Of a DNA stretch of 5,239 nt, positions 1 through 5,239 are shown one piece after another (positions within the stretch are counted from its first letter, which is position 1; every line of letters starts with the position of its first letter). The stretch is from the NCBI GenBank assembly GCA_017473665.1, contig JAFUKK010000136.1:1-5239 (forward strand). Direction: 5' to 3'. The notes under the pieces were generated by a model that saw only the letters and a program-made list of their open reading frames with translations, was not told where the DNA came from and ran no database searches. This DNA comes from Lachnospiraceae bacterium (GTDB taxonomy: Bacteria > Bacillota > Clostridia > Lachnospirales > Lachnospiraceae). The translations under genes and the position numbers were made by a program.

Positions 1-303
1 CACAATATACCATGCTGCCATAGAGGTACATAAGAGAATCAGCGCCACAGAAGCCACCGTAATCAGCAGGCTGTAAAGGGCCGACTTGACAAAGGGGTAG
101 TTGCCAAAAGTCAGCCCCTTCAAATAATTATCCCAGCCTGCAAAGGACTCCCCATCCGGCAGGGAAAAGGTATCCGTATTCACATAGGCATTATATTTAA
201 AGGAGTTATTCAACACCTGCAGGATGGGCAGTATATAGACTGCTCCCAGCAGGATAAATAGTAGTGTCAACAGGGTCTGGCCTACACTGTTCCTCTTAGT
301 CAT
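1..303 (-). CDS. Carbohydrate ABC transporter permease, MalG-like (CUT1), N-terminal 101 residues
   Basis: An open frame of 101 codons runs from ATG 303 to the left edge without a stop; the 3' end is outside the window. The translation begins MTKRNSVGQTLL and shows a first membrane helix (about 9-30) ending in LPILQVLNNSFK, then an external segment with FSLPDGESFAGWDNYLKGL (about 46-64), and a second helix (about 74-100, SLLITVASVALILL and on to AAWYIV). The pattern of helix, NSFK, FSLP, NYLKGL and SLLITV is characteristic of MalG-type second permeases of CUT1 sugar importers. The EAA loop would lie in the missing part. It starts one base inside the stop of the first permease and has a near-perfect ribosome binding site, so it should be made together with it and form the heterodimeric channel. 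Confidence 0.92.
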   Translation of the reverse strand, partial: MTKRNSVGQTLLTLLFILLGAVYILPILQVLNNSFKYNAYVNTDTFSLPDGESFAGWDNYLKGLTFGNYPFVKSALYSLLITVASVALILLCTSMAAWYIV

Positions 304-1172
304 TATTGCTGCACCTCCTTTTTTCGGGTAAACCGCAACTGTAAAAGTGCCAGCACCGCTACCAACAAAAAGAACAGTACGGCCTTGGCCTGAGCCACCC
401 CACGGGATCCGGCACCTACATAAAAGGTCTTATAAATATTTAACGCCAGCATCTCCGTGGTATTGATAATCCCACCCTTTGCATCAAAGATACTGGGCAT
501 GCCACCTGTCAATGCCAGATTCTGGTCAAAAAGTTTAAAGGAATTGGTCAGGGTCAAAAATACACAGATAGTAATTGACGGCATAATATTAGGTATGGTG
601 ACCCTCCACAGGGTCTGCCAACTACCGGCCCCATCTATTCTGGCTGCCTCCAGCATTCCCTCCGGCACACTCTGTAGCCCTGCTATATAAATAATCATCA
701 TATATCCAATCTGCTGCCAACACATGAGTATTAACAGCCCCCAGAAACCGTAGGAACCCTTGGCCAACAGGAAAGTGTCAAAATATTGCAACACACCATC
801 AAAAATGAGGGACCAGATATATCCCAACACAATACCGCCGATGAGATTGGGCATGAAAAAGAGCGTCCTGAATATACCCTCTCCCTTTATCCCGCGGGTC
901 AGAGCATAGGCTACTGCAAACGCCAGCACATTAATGGTCAATACGGATACTGCTGCAAATAAGGTGGTAAACCAAAAGGCATAGAGAAAATTAGAGTCCT
1001 GTAGTGCCGTTATATAATTTTTCAGACCTACCCATTGCGCATCCCGGGGCAGTACAAACCGGCAAAAGGACAAATACATCCCCTGTATGAACGGATATAA
1101 AAAACCGATACAAAAGGCCCCAAAGGTGGGCAACGCAAAAATCACAAAACTGATTTTTCTTCGATTCCTCAT
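303..1172 (-). CDS. Carbohydrate ABC transporter permease, MalF/UgpA-like (CUT1)
   Basis: 289 residues from ATG 1172, starting 25 nt after the binding-protein stop. A GAGG 10 nt upstream (1186-1183) is the likely ribosome binding site; a better AGGAG at 1196-1192 is 19 nt away, too far to be ideal. A basic N-terminus (MRNRRK) precedes six probable membrane helices at about 9-30, 66-91, 101-124, 142-165, 200-216 and 263-280. The large cytoplasmic loop carries the permease EAA motif, LEAARIDGAG with E175, A176, A177 and G181, ending in VTIP (191-194), which is the docking site for the ATPase subunit. The later segment NSFKLFDQNLALTGG (210-224) is typical of CUT1 first permeases. Length, topology and EAA loop agree with one half of the membrane channel for a sugar. 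Its partner is the next gene, which overlaps its stop codon. No frameshift or missing motif was seen. Confidence 0.95.
   Translation of the reverse strand: MRNRRKISFVIFALPTFGAFCIGFLYPFIQGMYLSFCRFVLPRDAQWVGLKNYITALQDSNFLYAFWFTTLFAAVSVLTINVLAFAVAYALTRGIKGEGIFRTLFFMPNLIGGIVLGYIWSLIFDGVLQYFDTFLLAKGSYGFWGLLILMCWQQIGYMMIIYIAGLQSVPEGMLEAARIDGAGSWQTLWRVTIPNIMPSITICVFLTLTNSFKLFDQNLALTGGMPSIFDAKGGIINTTEMLALNIYKTFYVGAGSRGVAQAKAVLFFLLVAVLALLQLRFTRKKEVQQ
312..320 (-). promoter_or_regulatory. Strong ribosome binding site of the second permease, inside the first permease gene
   Basis: Read on the minus strand, AAGGAGGTG is a nine-base match to the anti-Shine-Dalgarno sequence, 8 nt before ATG 303. It lies within the last codons of the first permease (KKEVQQ), and the start codon overlaps that gene's stop as TAATG. 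This supports ATG 303 as the start and coordinated translation of the two permeases. Confidence 0.85.
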
Positions 1173-1197
1173 GATTCTCTAACCTCGTCTTCTCCTA

Positions 1198-2469
1198 TTA
1201 TTGCGCTCTGTACTGAATCGCCCATCCATCCACAAAGGCAGTCTCCACATCCTCCCAGCTGCCATTTCCGGTAGAATACTGCAACAGAGCAGAAGTAAAT
1301 GCAGATCTCCATGCGGATACATTGGGCGTATGATCAAATACCCAATTCACCGGATATTTACCATCATGAAGCATAGTATTGGCATCTGCAAAAAAAACAT
1401 TCTCAGTTTCCTTGGCATTCTCAAAAGGAATGGGCCCGAATTCCTCAGCCAGCATGGTGGTTCCTTCATCCGAGGTTACCAACCAATGCAAAAAATCCAA
1501 AGTGGCATCAATATCCTCCTGGGGCGCTTTCCCATTTACCGCAAAACGGTTCTCCGTACCATAGCAAAGGCCGGCATTTTCCTCCCCGGGCACTCCACAA
1601 TAGATGGGAATCATAGTCAGGTCCTCCCTGTCCATATCATAGATTTCCACTAATCTGCTGTATTCCCAGCTACCATTTTGGTAAAATACCGCCTGCTCCC
1701 TTCCAAACTCCGCTTCTGCTTCATCACCGGTCTTTGTAGCCAGTTCTGCAGGCCTACAGGTAGCATTTTGAATATACAAATCCCATATCTGCTTAAAATT
1801 GTCCAGATAGGCACCTGTTACTGCTTCCGGCTGCTTGGTCACTCCATTATCCCGGAATTCATAAAACAAGGGCATATTGACCAGATGTCCGGAAAATCTC
1901 CATTCCGAGGAGGGGTCCAGACCTGCTGACGTAAATGCGGCAAAACCCAGTTCCTCCCTACGGGCCGTTATATCCTCCGCAACCCGTTTCAAATCCGCAA
2001 AATTACGGATATCCTCCACCCGGTATCCTGCTTCCGCCAATAATTCTTTATTGGTGATGATACCGTAGGCTTCATAACAATAGCCCACACAAAACAGCTC
2101 CCCGTTTTTGCCATAGAGATTAAAATCATTAGAGGTAAGCTCCCGGGCAAAGGAAGTGTTGCTCAAATCATAGCAATAATCCTCCCATACATCCAACTCC
2201 GACTGGCGACTACACTGAAATAATGTTGGTGCAGAGCTCTTACCCATCTCTGCGGTCAAAGTCTCTGCGTAATTACCGGAGGCTGCCGTAATGACCTTGA
2301 CCTCCACTCCGGTCAACTCCGTATACTTCTGTGCCAACTCCTGCCATGCCCCGTCCGCTTCCGGTTTAAAATTTAAATAATACACTGCTCCCTCGTCATC
2401 TCCACCACAACCGGTCAACACTCCCAGGGACAGGGTCAATACCATTAGCATCGCTACTATCTTTTTCAT
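1198..2469 (-). CDS. Extracellular solute-binding lipoprotein of a carbohydrate ABC importer (family 1, CUT1-like)
   Basis: 423 residues from ATG 2469, a normal length for family 1 sugar-binding proteins. The N-terminus is a lipoprotein signal: MKK, a hydrophobic stretch (about 4-18) and lipobox LTGC, with C21 the expected lipid-modified first residue of the mature protein, followed by a short GGDDEG tether. The mature part begins with the usual strand and helix (about 30-55, ending near ELTGVEVKV). Late motifs typical of the family are NGSWEYSRL (265-273), DFLHWLVTSDEG (325-336) and the GPIPF segment (345-349). It is rich in Trp and Tyr (W190, W268, W376, W387, W405, W416 among others), as expected for sugar stacking, but the ligand cannot be read from sequence. 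It should be anchored on the outer face of the membrane and deliver substrate to the two permeases encoded just downstream. Seven Cys besides C21 are unusual for an exported binding protein. Confidence 0.92.
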   Translation of the reverse strand: MKKIVAMLMVLTLSLGVLTGCGGDDEGAVYYLNFKPEADGAWQELAQKYTELTGVEVKVITAASGNYAETLTAEMGKSSAPTLFQCSRQSELDVWEDYCYDLSNTSFARELTSNDFNLYGKNGELFCVGYCYEAYGIITNKELLAEAGYRVEDIRNFADLKRVAEDITARREELGFAAFTSAGLDPSSEWRFSGHLVNMPLFYEFRDNGVTKQPEAVTGAYLDNFKQIWDLYIQNATCRPAELATKTGDEAEAEFGREQAVFYQNGSWEYSRLVEIYDMDREDLTMIPIYCGVPGEENAGLCYGTENRFAVNGKAPQEDIDATLDFLHWLVTSDEGTTMLAEEFGPIPFENAKETENVFFADANTMLHDGKYPVNWVFDHTPNVSAWRSAFTSALLQYSTGNGSWEDVETAFVDGWAIQYRAQ

Positions 2470-2475
2470 CCTTAT

Positions 2476-2480
2476 CCTCC
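2476..2480 (-). promoter_or_regulatory. Ribosome binding site that fixes the binding-protein start
   Basis: Read on the minus strand, GGAGG is followed by ATAAGG (6 nt) and ATG 2469. This is a strong Shine-Dalgarno at normal spacing. It decides the start: the longer frame beginning at TTG 2550 would have to be translated through the terminator hairpin and would put 27 residues in front of a typical lipoprotein signal peptide. Confidence 0.85.
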
Positions 2481-2494
2481 ATTCAATGACATTT

Positions 2495-2527
2495 AAAAAG
2501 ATCCGAAGCATCAGCTTCGGACCTTTT
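2495..2527 (-). terminator. Intrinsic-terminator-like hairpin between kinase and transporter genes
   Basis: Read on the minus strand, TCCGAAGC (2521-2514), loop TGAT (2513-2510) and GCTTCGGA (2509-2502) form a perfect 8-bp stem with a 4-nt loop, followed by TC and TTTTT (2499-2495). After one C/A mismatch (2522/2501) the stem can extend through a further 5 pairs (2527-2523 with 2500-2496), where the A-tract faces the U-tract. This is the classic form of a rho-independent terminator. It lies about 40 nt after the stop of the second kinase, so it probably ends the kinase transcript. On the plus strand the same stem is followed by TTTT, but no plus-strand gene ends here. The hairpin also lies directly upstream of the binding-protein gene's ribosome binding site, so an attenuator or mRNA-stabilising 5' leader is an alternative role. 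Confidence 0.8.
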
Positions 2528-2532
2528 GTCTT

Positions 2533-2538
2533 ATCATA
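2533..2538 (-). promoter_or_regulatory. Possible -10 element (TATGAT) upstream of the transporter genes
   Basis: In the AT-rich stretch after the second kinase, the minus strand reads TATATGATAA, which contains TATGAT, one base from the TATAAT consensus. No good -35 box is present: the hexamers 16-18 nt upstream (around AACTGT, 2561-2556) match TTGACA poorly, and TTGGAA (2550-2545) is far too close. If this is a real promoter, transcription would begin around 2526, just before the hairpin, so the hairpin would form the very 5' end of the transporter mRNA. The call rests on one hexamer and is weak. Confidence 0.2.
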
Positions 2539-2567
2539 TAAGTTTTCCAATATTTACAGTTCTATTC

Positions 2568-4235
2568 TTATTCTTGGAGAATTTTTTGCAAAATCTTAAG
2601 CAATCTGGGCAAATCAATGGGCTTAGCCATATAATCATTCATCCCCGTATCCAGGGCCTTACGTCTATCCTGCTCCAACGCGTTTGCGGTCATTGCTACA
2701 ATTGGAATCTGAGACAACGCCGGATCATCCATCTTACGGATGGCCTGGGTGGCCATATAACCATCCATATAGGGCATCTGTATATCCATTAAAATCAAGT
2801 CATAATAGCCTGCCCCTGCTGCCACCAGTTTCTCTACTGCAACGGCGCCGTCTGCTGCTGTTTCTACACGGAATCCTACACTTTCCAACAATTCCTTGCC
2901 CAGCTCACAGTTTAGCTCATTATCCTCTGCCAACAGTACCCTTTTTTGCCGGAAATCATATTCCACCACAGGAGTCTCCCGAGGAGGCTTTTTCTCTTCT
3001 TTGGCTTTCCGTAAATCGATACACACCACAGCCTCTGTCCCTACACCCTGGGTACTGTGTATCTGAATCTGACCACCCATCAGCTCTACCAACTGTTTGG
3101 TGATGCACAGACCCAGGCCACTACCGGCCACACTGCCGTCTCCTGCAATACTTTCCCGCTCAAAGGGTTCAAATATCCGGGGCAGGAACTTGGCATCGAT
3201 ACCGATTCCATTATCCTGAATCCTCCACTCCAGACGGGCATAATCCTCTCTCTCACAGGGCAGTTGGCGCATCTTAAAGGAAATACATCCGCCGGGCTTT
3301 GTAAATCTTATGGCATTGCTGAGCAGATTCATTACAATCTGATTGATCCGCAAGGGATCACATACCACCTTGACATGCTCCACATCTTCCAGTTCCGCCG
3401 TAAAATGTATCCCTTTGGCACCAATTTCCTTGCGAATAATGGTGTCCATATTTTCCACTGCACTATAGATACTGCAATTTCGCTCACTGAGGAATACCTT
3501 ACCGCTTTCGATGCGGACCATGTCCAAAATATCATCAAGCAGACGCAGTAAAAACTCTCCTGCCGTCTCCAGCTTACGCAGGAATACCTCTGCCTTTTTG
3601 GGGTTTGCCAGGCTGGAACGTACCAGGGAAGCAAATCCCAGAATGGCATTCATGGGAGTACGGATATCATGAGACATGTGCACCAAAAATGCGCTCTTGG
3701 ACTCACTGGCCTTTTGCGCCCTATCCATGGCATCCTGATAGACCTCCAACTGCATCTGTCTGTGCAACATTTCTTCCGTATGGTCCAATACCAACACAAT
3801 GGCCCAACGTTTTCCATTTAACGCGGTTACCCGGGCTCTGAGAGTATACCAAAAAGGTTCATCTGACTTTTCACCGGTAATAGGGTGCACATAGGCATTC
3901 ACCCTTATATCACCTGAGGGCACACCATCCTTCATGGTCCGCAAGGTATCCAGGCCAAACTGTACCCTCAGATTGTCCGCGTCCGCCTCCCGTACAGTCC
4001 GGAGAATATGTTCCCAAAAGGAATCCCATTTAATATTCCATCGTTCCTTGCTGTCGGCACTGCGTCCATCCACAAAACGGTCCACCAAAAGTCCGCTATC
4101 CAAATCAATCAAAAACACACTATTATGCCGATTGCTGAGAGTAGCATCCAGTAGCATATATGCCTGGTCACGCTCCAATGTCAGGCGCTCCAGCTGTCTT
4201 TGTAATTCCTGTACATCTGTCACATTATTTGTCAC
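2568..4235 (-). CDS. Soluble PAS-type hybrid histidine kinase with C-terminal receiver
   Basis: Complete 555-residue protein starting at GTG 4235. An in-frame TAG lies two codons upstream, so no earlier start exists. A charged probable coiled coil (about 6-27) leads into a PAS-like sensor region (about 35-155), then a second helix and a HisKA domain (about 180-248) with H-box HMSHDIRTPMN and phospho-accepting H189. HATPase_c follows: N-box 299-311 (QIVMNLLSNAIRF), G1 DNGIGI 341-346, F-box FEPFER 355-360, G2 GSGLGL 371-376. After a Lys/Pro-rich linker (about 409-430), a receiver spans 431-553 with E437/D438, phospho-acceptor D484, T516 and K538. All key catalytic residues are present, so it should be active as both kinase and receiver. 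I see no signal peptide or membrane helix, so it is predicted to be cytoplasmic. No HPt or DNA-binding domain is present. It probably works with the upstream kinase; its relation to the downstream sugar importer is inferred from position only. Confidence 0.95.
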   Translation of the reverse strand: MTNNVTDVQELQRQLERLTLERDQAYMLLDATLSNRHNSVFLIDLDSGLLVDRFVDGRSADSKERWNIKWDSFWEHILRTVREADADNLRVQFGLDTLRTMKDGVPSGDIRVNAYVHPITGEKSDEPFWYTLRARVTALNGKRWAIVLVLDHTEEMLHRQMQLEVYQDAMDRAQKASESKSAFLVHMSHDIRTPMNAILGFASLVRSSLANPKKAEVFLRKLETAGEFLLRLLDDILDMVRIESGKVFLSERNCSIYSAVENMDTIIRKEIGAKGIHFTAELEDVEHVKVVCDPLRINQIVMNLLSNAIRFTKPGGCISFKMRQLPCEREDYARLEWRIQDNGIGIDAKFLPRIFEPFERESIAGDGSVAGSGLGLCITKQLVELMGGQIQIHSTQGVGTEAVVCIDLRKAKEEKKPPRETPVVEYDFRQKRVLLAEDNELNCELGKELLESVGFRVETAADGAVAVEKLVAAGAGYYDLILMDIQMPYMDGYMATQAIRKMDDPALSQIPIVAMTANALEQDRRKALDTGMNDYMAKPIDLPRLLKILQKILQE

Positions 4236-4244
4236 TATCTATCC

Positions 4245-5239
4245 CTACCTTTCGGAATTCATCCGAAGTATTTTTTCTTTCGGCAAATATTTGCCTAACA
4301 TCTCTTCCAAAGCCCTACCACTGACAGGCTTGGAAAGATAATCTGCAAATCCCTTTGATAAATACATTTCCTTGGCACCCTCAATGGCATTGGCGGTCAG
4401 CACCACCACCGGAGTATCCATACACAGATGTGGCATTGTACTCATTTGTTCAAAAGTCTCCAAACCATCCATCTGAGGCATCATATGATCCAGGAAAATC
4501 AAATCGTAGTGTACCTGCGCCACCTGTTTCAGACAATCAAAACCGCTGGTAACCAGATCCACCTGTACCCGGGTGCATTCCAGCAAAGCCTCCACTACTT
4601 CCAGATTCATCAGATTATCATCTACCACCAGTATCCGTGCCTTCGGTGCTATCACCATAGGCTCATAGCTGTCTATAGGCGCCTCTTCCTCGTCGCTTGC
4701 CTCACAGGTACCCAGCCCCTGCCGGTCCACAATTGGCTGTTCCAGTAGGAAATAGAATCTGGAACCCTTGCCATATTCGCTTTCCACCTTTAACTCAGAC
4801 CCCATCATATGCAGCAATTCCTGGGTAATTGCCAATCCCAGTCCGGTACCTTCGATATGCTTATTTCTTTTTTCATCCAACCGCTCAAAGGGTTCGAACA
4901 GCTTGTCCAGTTCTCCCTCCGGGATACCAATACCGGTGTCCTCTACCACAAAAAGCAAGGTGGCTTTATCCTCTTCCACGCTATGCAGCTGCACAGAAAA
5001 GGTAATACTACCTTCCTCCGTATATTTTACTGCATTAGTCAATAAATTCAAGACAATTTGTCTGATACGGCTATCATCCCCATACAACTTGCAGGGGATA
5101 TTGCCATCCACATTGATATGTAACTGCAGAGAAGTCTGCTGTGCACGAACCTGCAACATATTACACAATCCAGCCAGCAATTCTCCGGTATGATACTCCT
5201 GCTTTACCAATTGCAATTTATTGGATTCGATCCTGGACA
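4245..5239 (-). CDS. Hybrid sensor histidine kinase, C-terminal part (HATPase + receiver), 5' end outside window
   Basis: Partial gene; its reading frame stays open to the right edge. The TTG at 5216 is not a believable start, because the codons before it read SRIESNK, the usual end of a HisKA dimerisation helix. The phospho-accepting His and any sensor or membrane part therefore lie beyond the window. Counting from the TTG codon, a HATPase_c domain spans about residues 40-161: N-box around 52-64 (QIVLNLLTNAVKY), G1 box DTGIGI at 93-98, F-box FEPFER at 107-112, and G2 box GTGLGL at 123-128. After an acidic linker (about 162-190), a receiver domain spans 193-312 with the acidic pair D199/D200, phospho-acceptor D243 in LDHMMP, T274 and K296, all conserved. 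No HPt or DNA-binding domain follows. The expected role is autophosphorylation on His and transfer to the receiver Asp. The ligand is unknown. The next kinase gene starts 9 nt downstream, so the two are probably co-transcribed. Confidence 0.93.
   Translation of the reverse strand, partial: SRIESNKLQLVKQEYHTGELLAGLCNMLQVRAQQTSLQLHINVDGNIPCKLYGDDSRIRQIVLNLLTNAVKYTEEGSITFSVQLHSVEEDKATLLFVVEDTGIGIPEGELDKLFEPFERLDEKRNKHIEGTGLGLAITQELLHMMGSELKVESEYGKGSRFYFLLEQPIVDRQGLGTCEASDEEEAPIDSYEPMVIAPKARILVVDDNLMNLEVVEALLECTRVQVDLVTSGFDCLKQVAQVHYDLIFLDHMMPQMDGLETFEQMSTMPHLCMDTPVVVLTANAIEGAKEMYLSKGFADYLSKPVSGRALEEMLGKYLPKEKILRMNSER
4248..4253 (-). promoter_or_regulatory. Weak ribosome binding region of the second kinase, inside the end of the first
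   Basis: Read on the minus strand, the sequence before GTG 4235 is AAAGGTAGGGATAGATA. It contains no GGAGG core, only AAAGG 12 nt from the start and a GGG about 7 nt from it. The weak site overlaps the last codons of the upstream kinase, whose TAG stop ends 9 nt before the GTG. This arrangement is consistent with translational coupling, in which ribosomes finishing the first kinase reinitiate on the second. The coupling is inferred, not shown. Confidence 0.4.

Noticed and set aside
1201..1653. Plus-strand open frame of 150 codons opposite the binding-protein gene
   Set aside because: It lies fully antisense to a well-supported gene, resembles no family I recognise and has no supporting context. 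The same applies to the other plus-strand frames, such as 3057-3551 and 4768-5193.
2470..2550. Extended N-terminus of the binding protein from TTG 2550
   Set aside because: It would run through the terminator-like hairpin and place 27 residues before a typical lipoprotein signal peptide. ATG 2469 has a strong GGAGG at 6-nt spacing.
2470..2567. Catabolite-repression (cre-like) operator upstream of the transporter genes
   Set aside because: I looked for a CcpA-type palindrome and found none close to the consensus. The only clear inverted repeat is the terminator-like hairpin.
3156..3170. 15-bp exact repeat CCGCTCAAAGGGTTC, also at 4881-4895
   Set aside because: Both copies encode the conserved F-box EPFER of the two kinases, so the match reflects a shared domain and not a mobile or regulatory repeat.
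3332..3649. Minus-strand open frame of 105 codons inside the second kinase
   Set aside because: It is an out-of-frame shadow of the HisKA/HATPase coding region and its translation has no recognisable domain.
5214..5216. TTG as start of the first kinase
   Set aside because: The frame stays open upstream and reads SRIESNK, the expected end of a HisKA helix, so the gene simply continues past the window.

Overview
All recognisable genes lie on the minus strand and read from high to low coordinates. In transcription order they are: the 3' part of a hybrid sensor histidine kinase (right edge to 4245), a complete second hybrid histidine kinase (4235-2568), a short intergenic stretch with an intrinsic-terminator-like hairpin (about 2495-2527), a sugar-type extracellular solute-binding lipoprotein (2469-1198), a MalF-type permease (1172-303), and the first 101 codons of a MalG-type permease (303 to the left edge). 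Coding sequence fills almost the whole window. The longest gap is about 100 bp, between the kinases and the transporter genes.

The organism is most likely a gut-type Firmicute of the class Clostridia, probably a Lachnospiraceae-like anaerobe. This is inferred from strong AGGAGG-type ribosome binding sites, a Gram-positive lipoprotein signal with an LTGC lipobox, a CUT1-type sugar importer with no ATPase gene beside it, and soluble PAS/HisKA/HATPase/REC hybrid kinases of the kind frequent in that family. No rRNA or other marker gene is present, so the assignment rests on protein style alone.

The two kinases are separated by 9 nt and are probably co-transcribed and translationally coupled. The importer genes are also tightly packed: 25 nt between binding protein and first permease, and a 1-nt TAATG overlap between the two permeases. 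The simplest reading is a carbohydrate-uptake locus with a signalling module just upstream. The binding protein would capture an oligosaccharide outside the membrane and the two permeases would form the channel. The ATPase is either outside the window or a shared MsmK/MsiK-type protein. The kinases may sense a related cue. Neither shows a DNA-binding output or an HPt domain in the visible sequence, so the partner that would carry their signal to transcription is not seen here.

The most notable non-coding element is the hairpin between kinase and transporter genes. It looks like a good intrinsic terminator on the minus strand but ends only about 15 nt before the Shine-Dalgarno sequence of the binding-protein gene. 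That leaves no room for a normal promoter between them. No clearly novel system was found. The window reads as a fairly ordinary transport and signalling locus with a few regulatory details worth checking.
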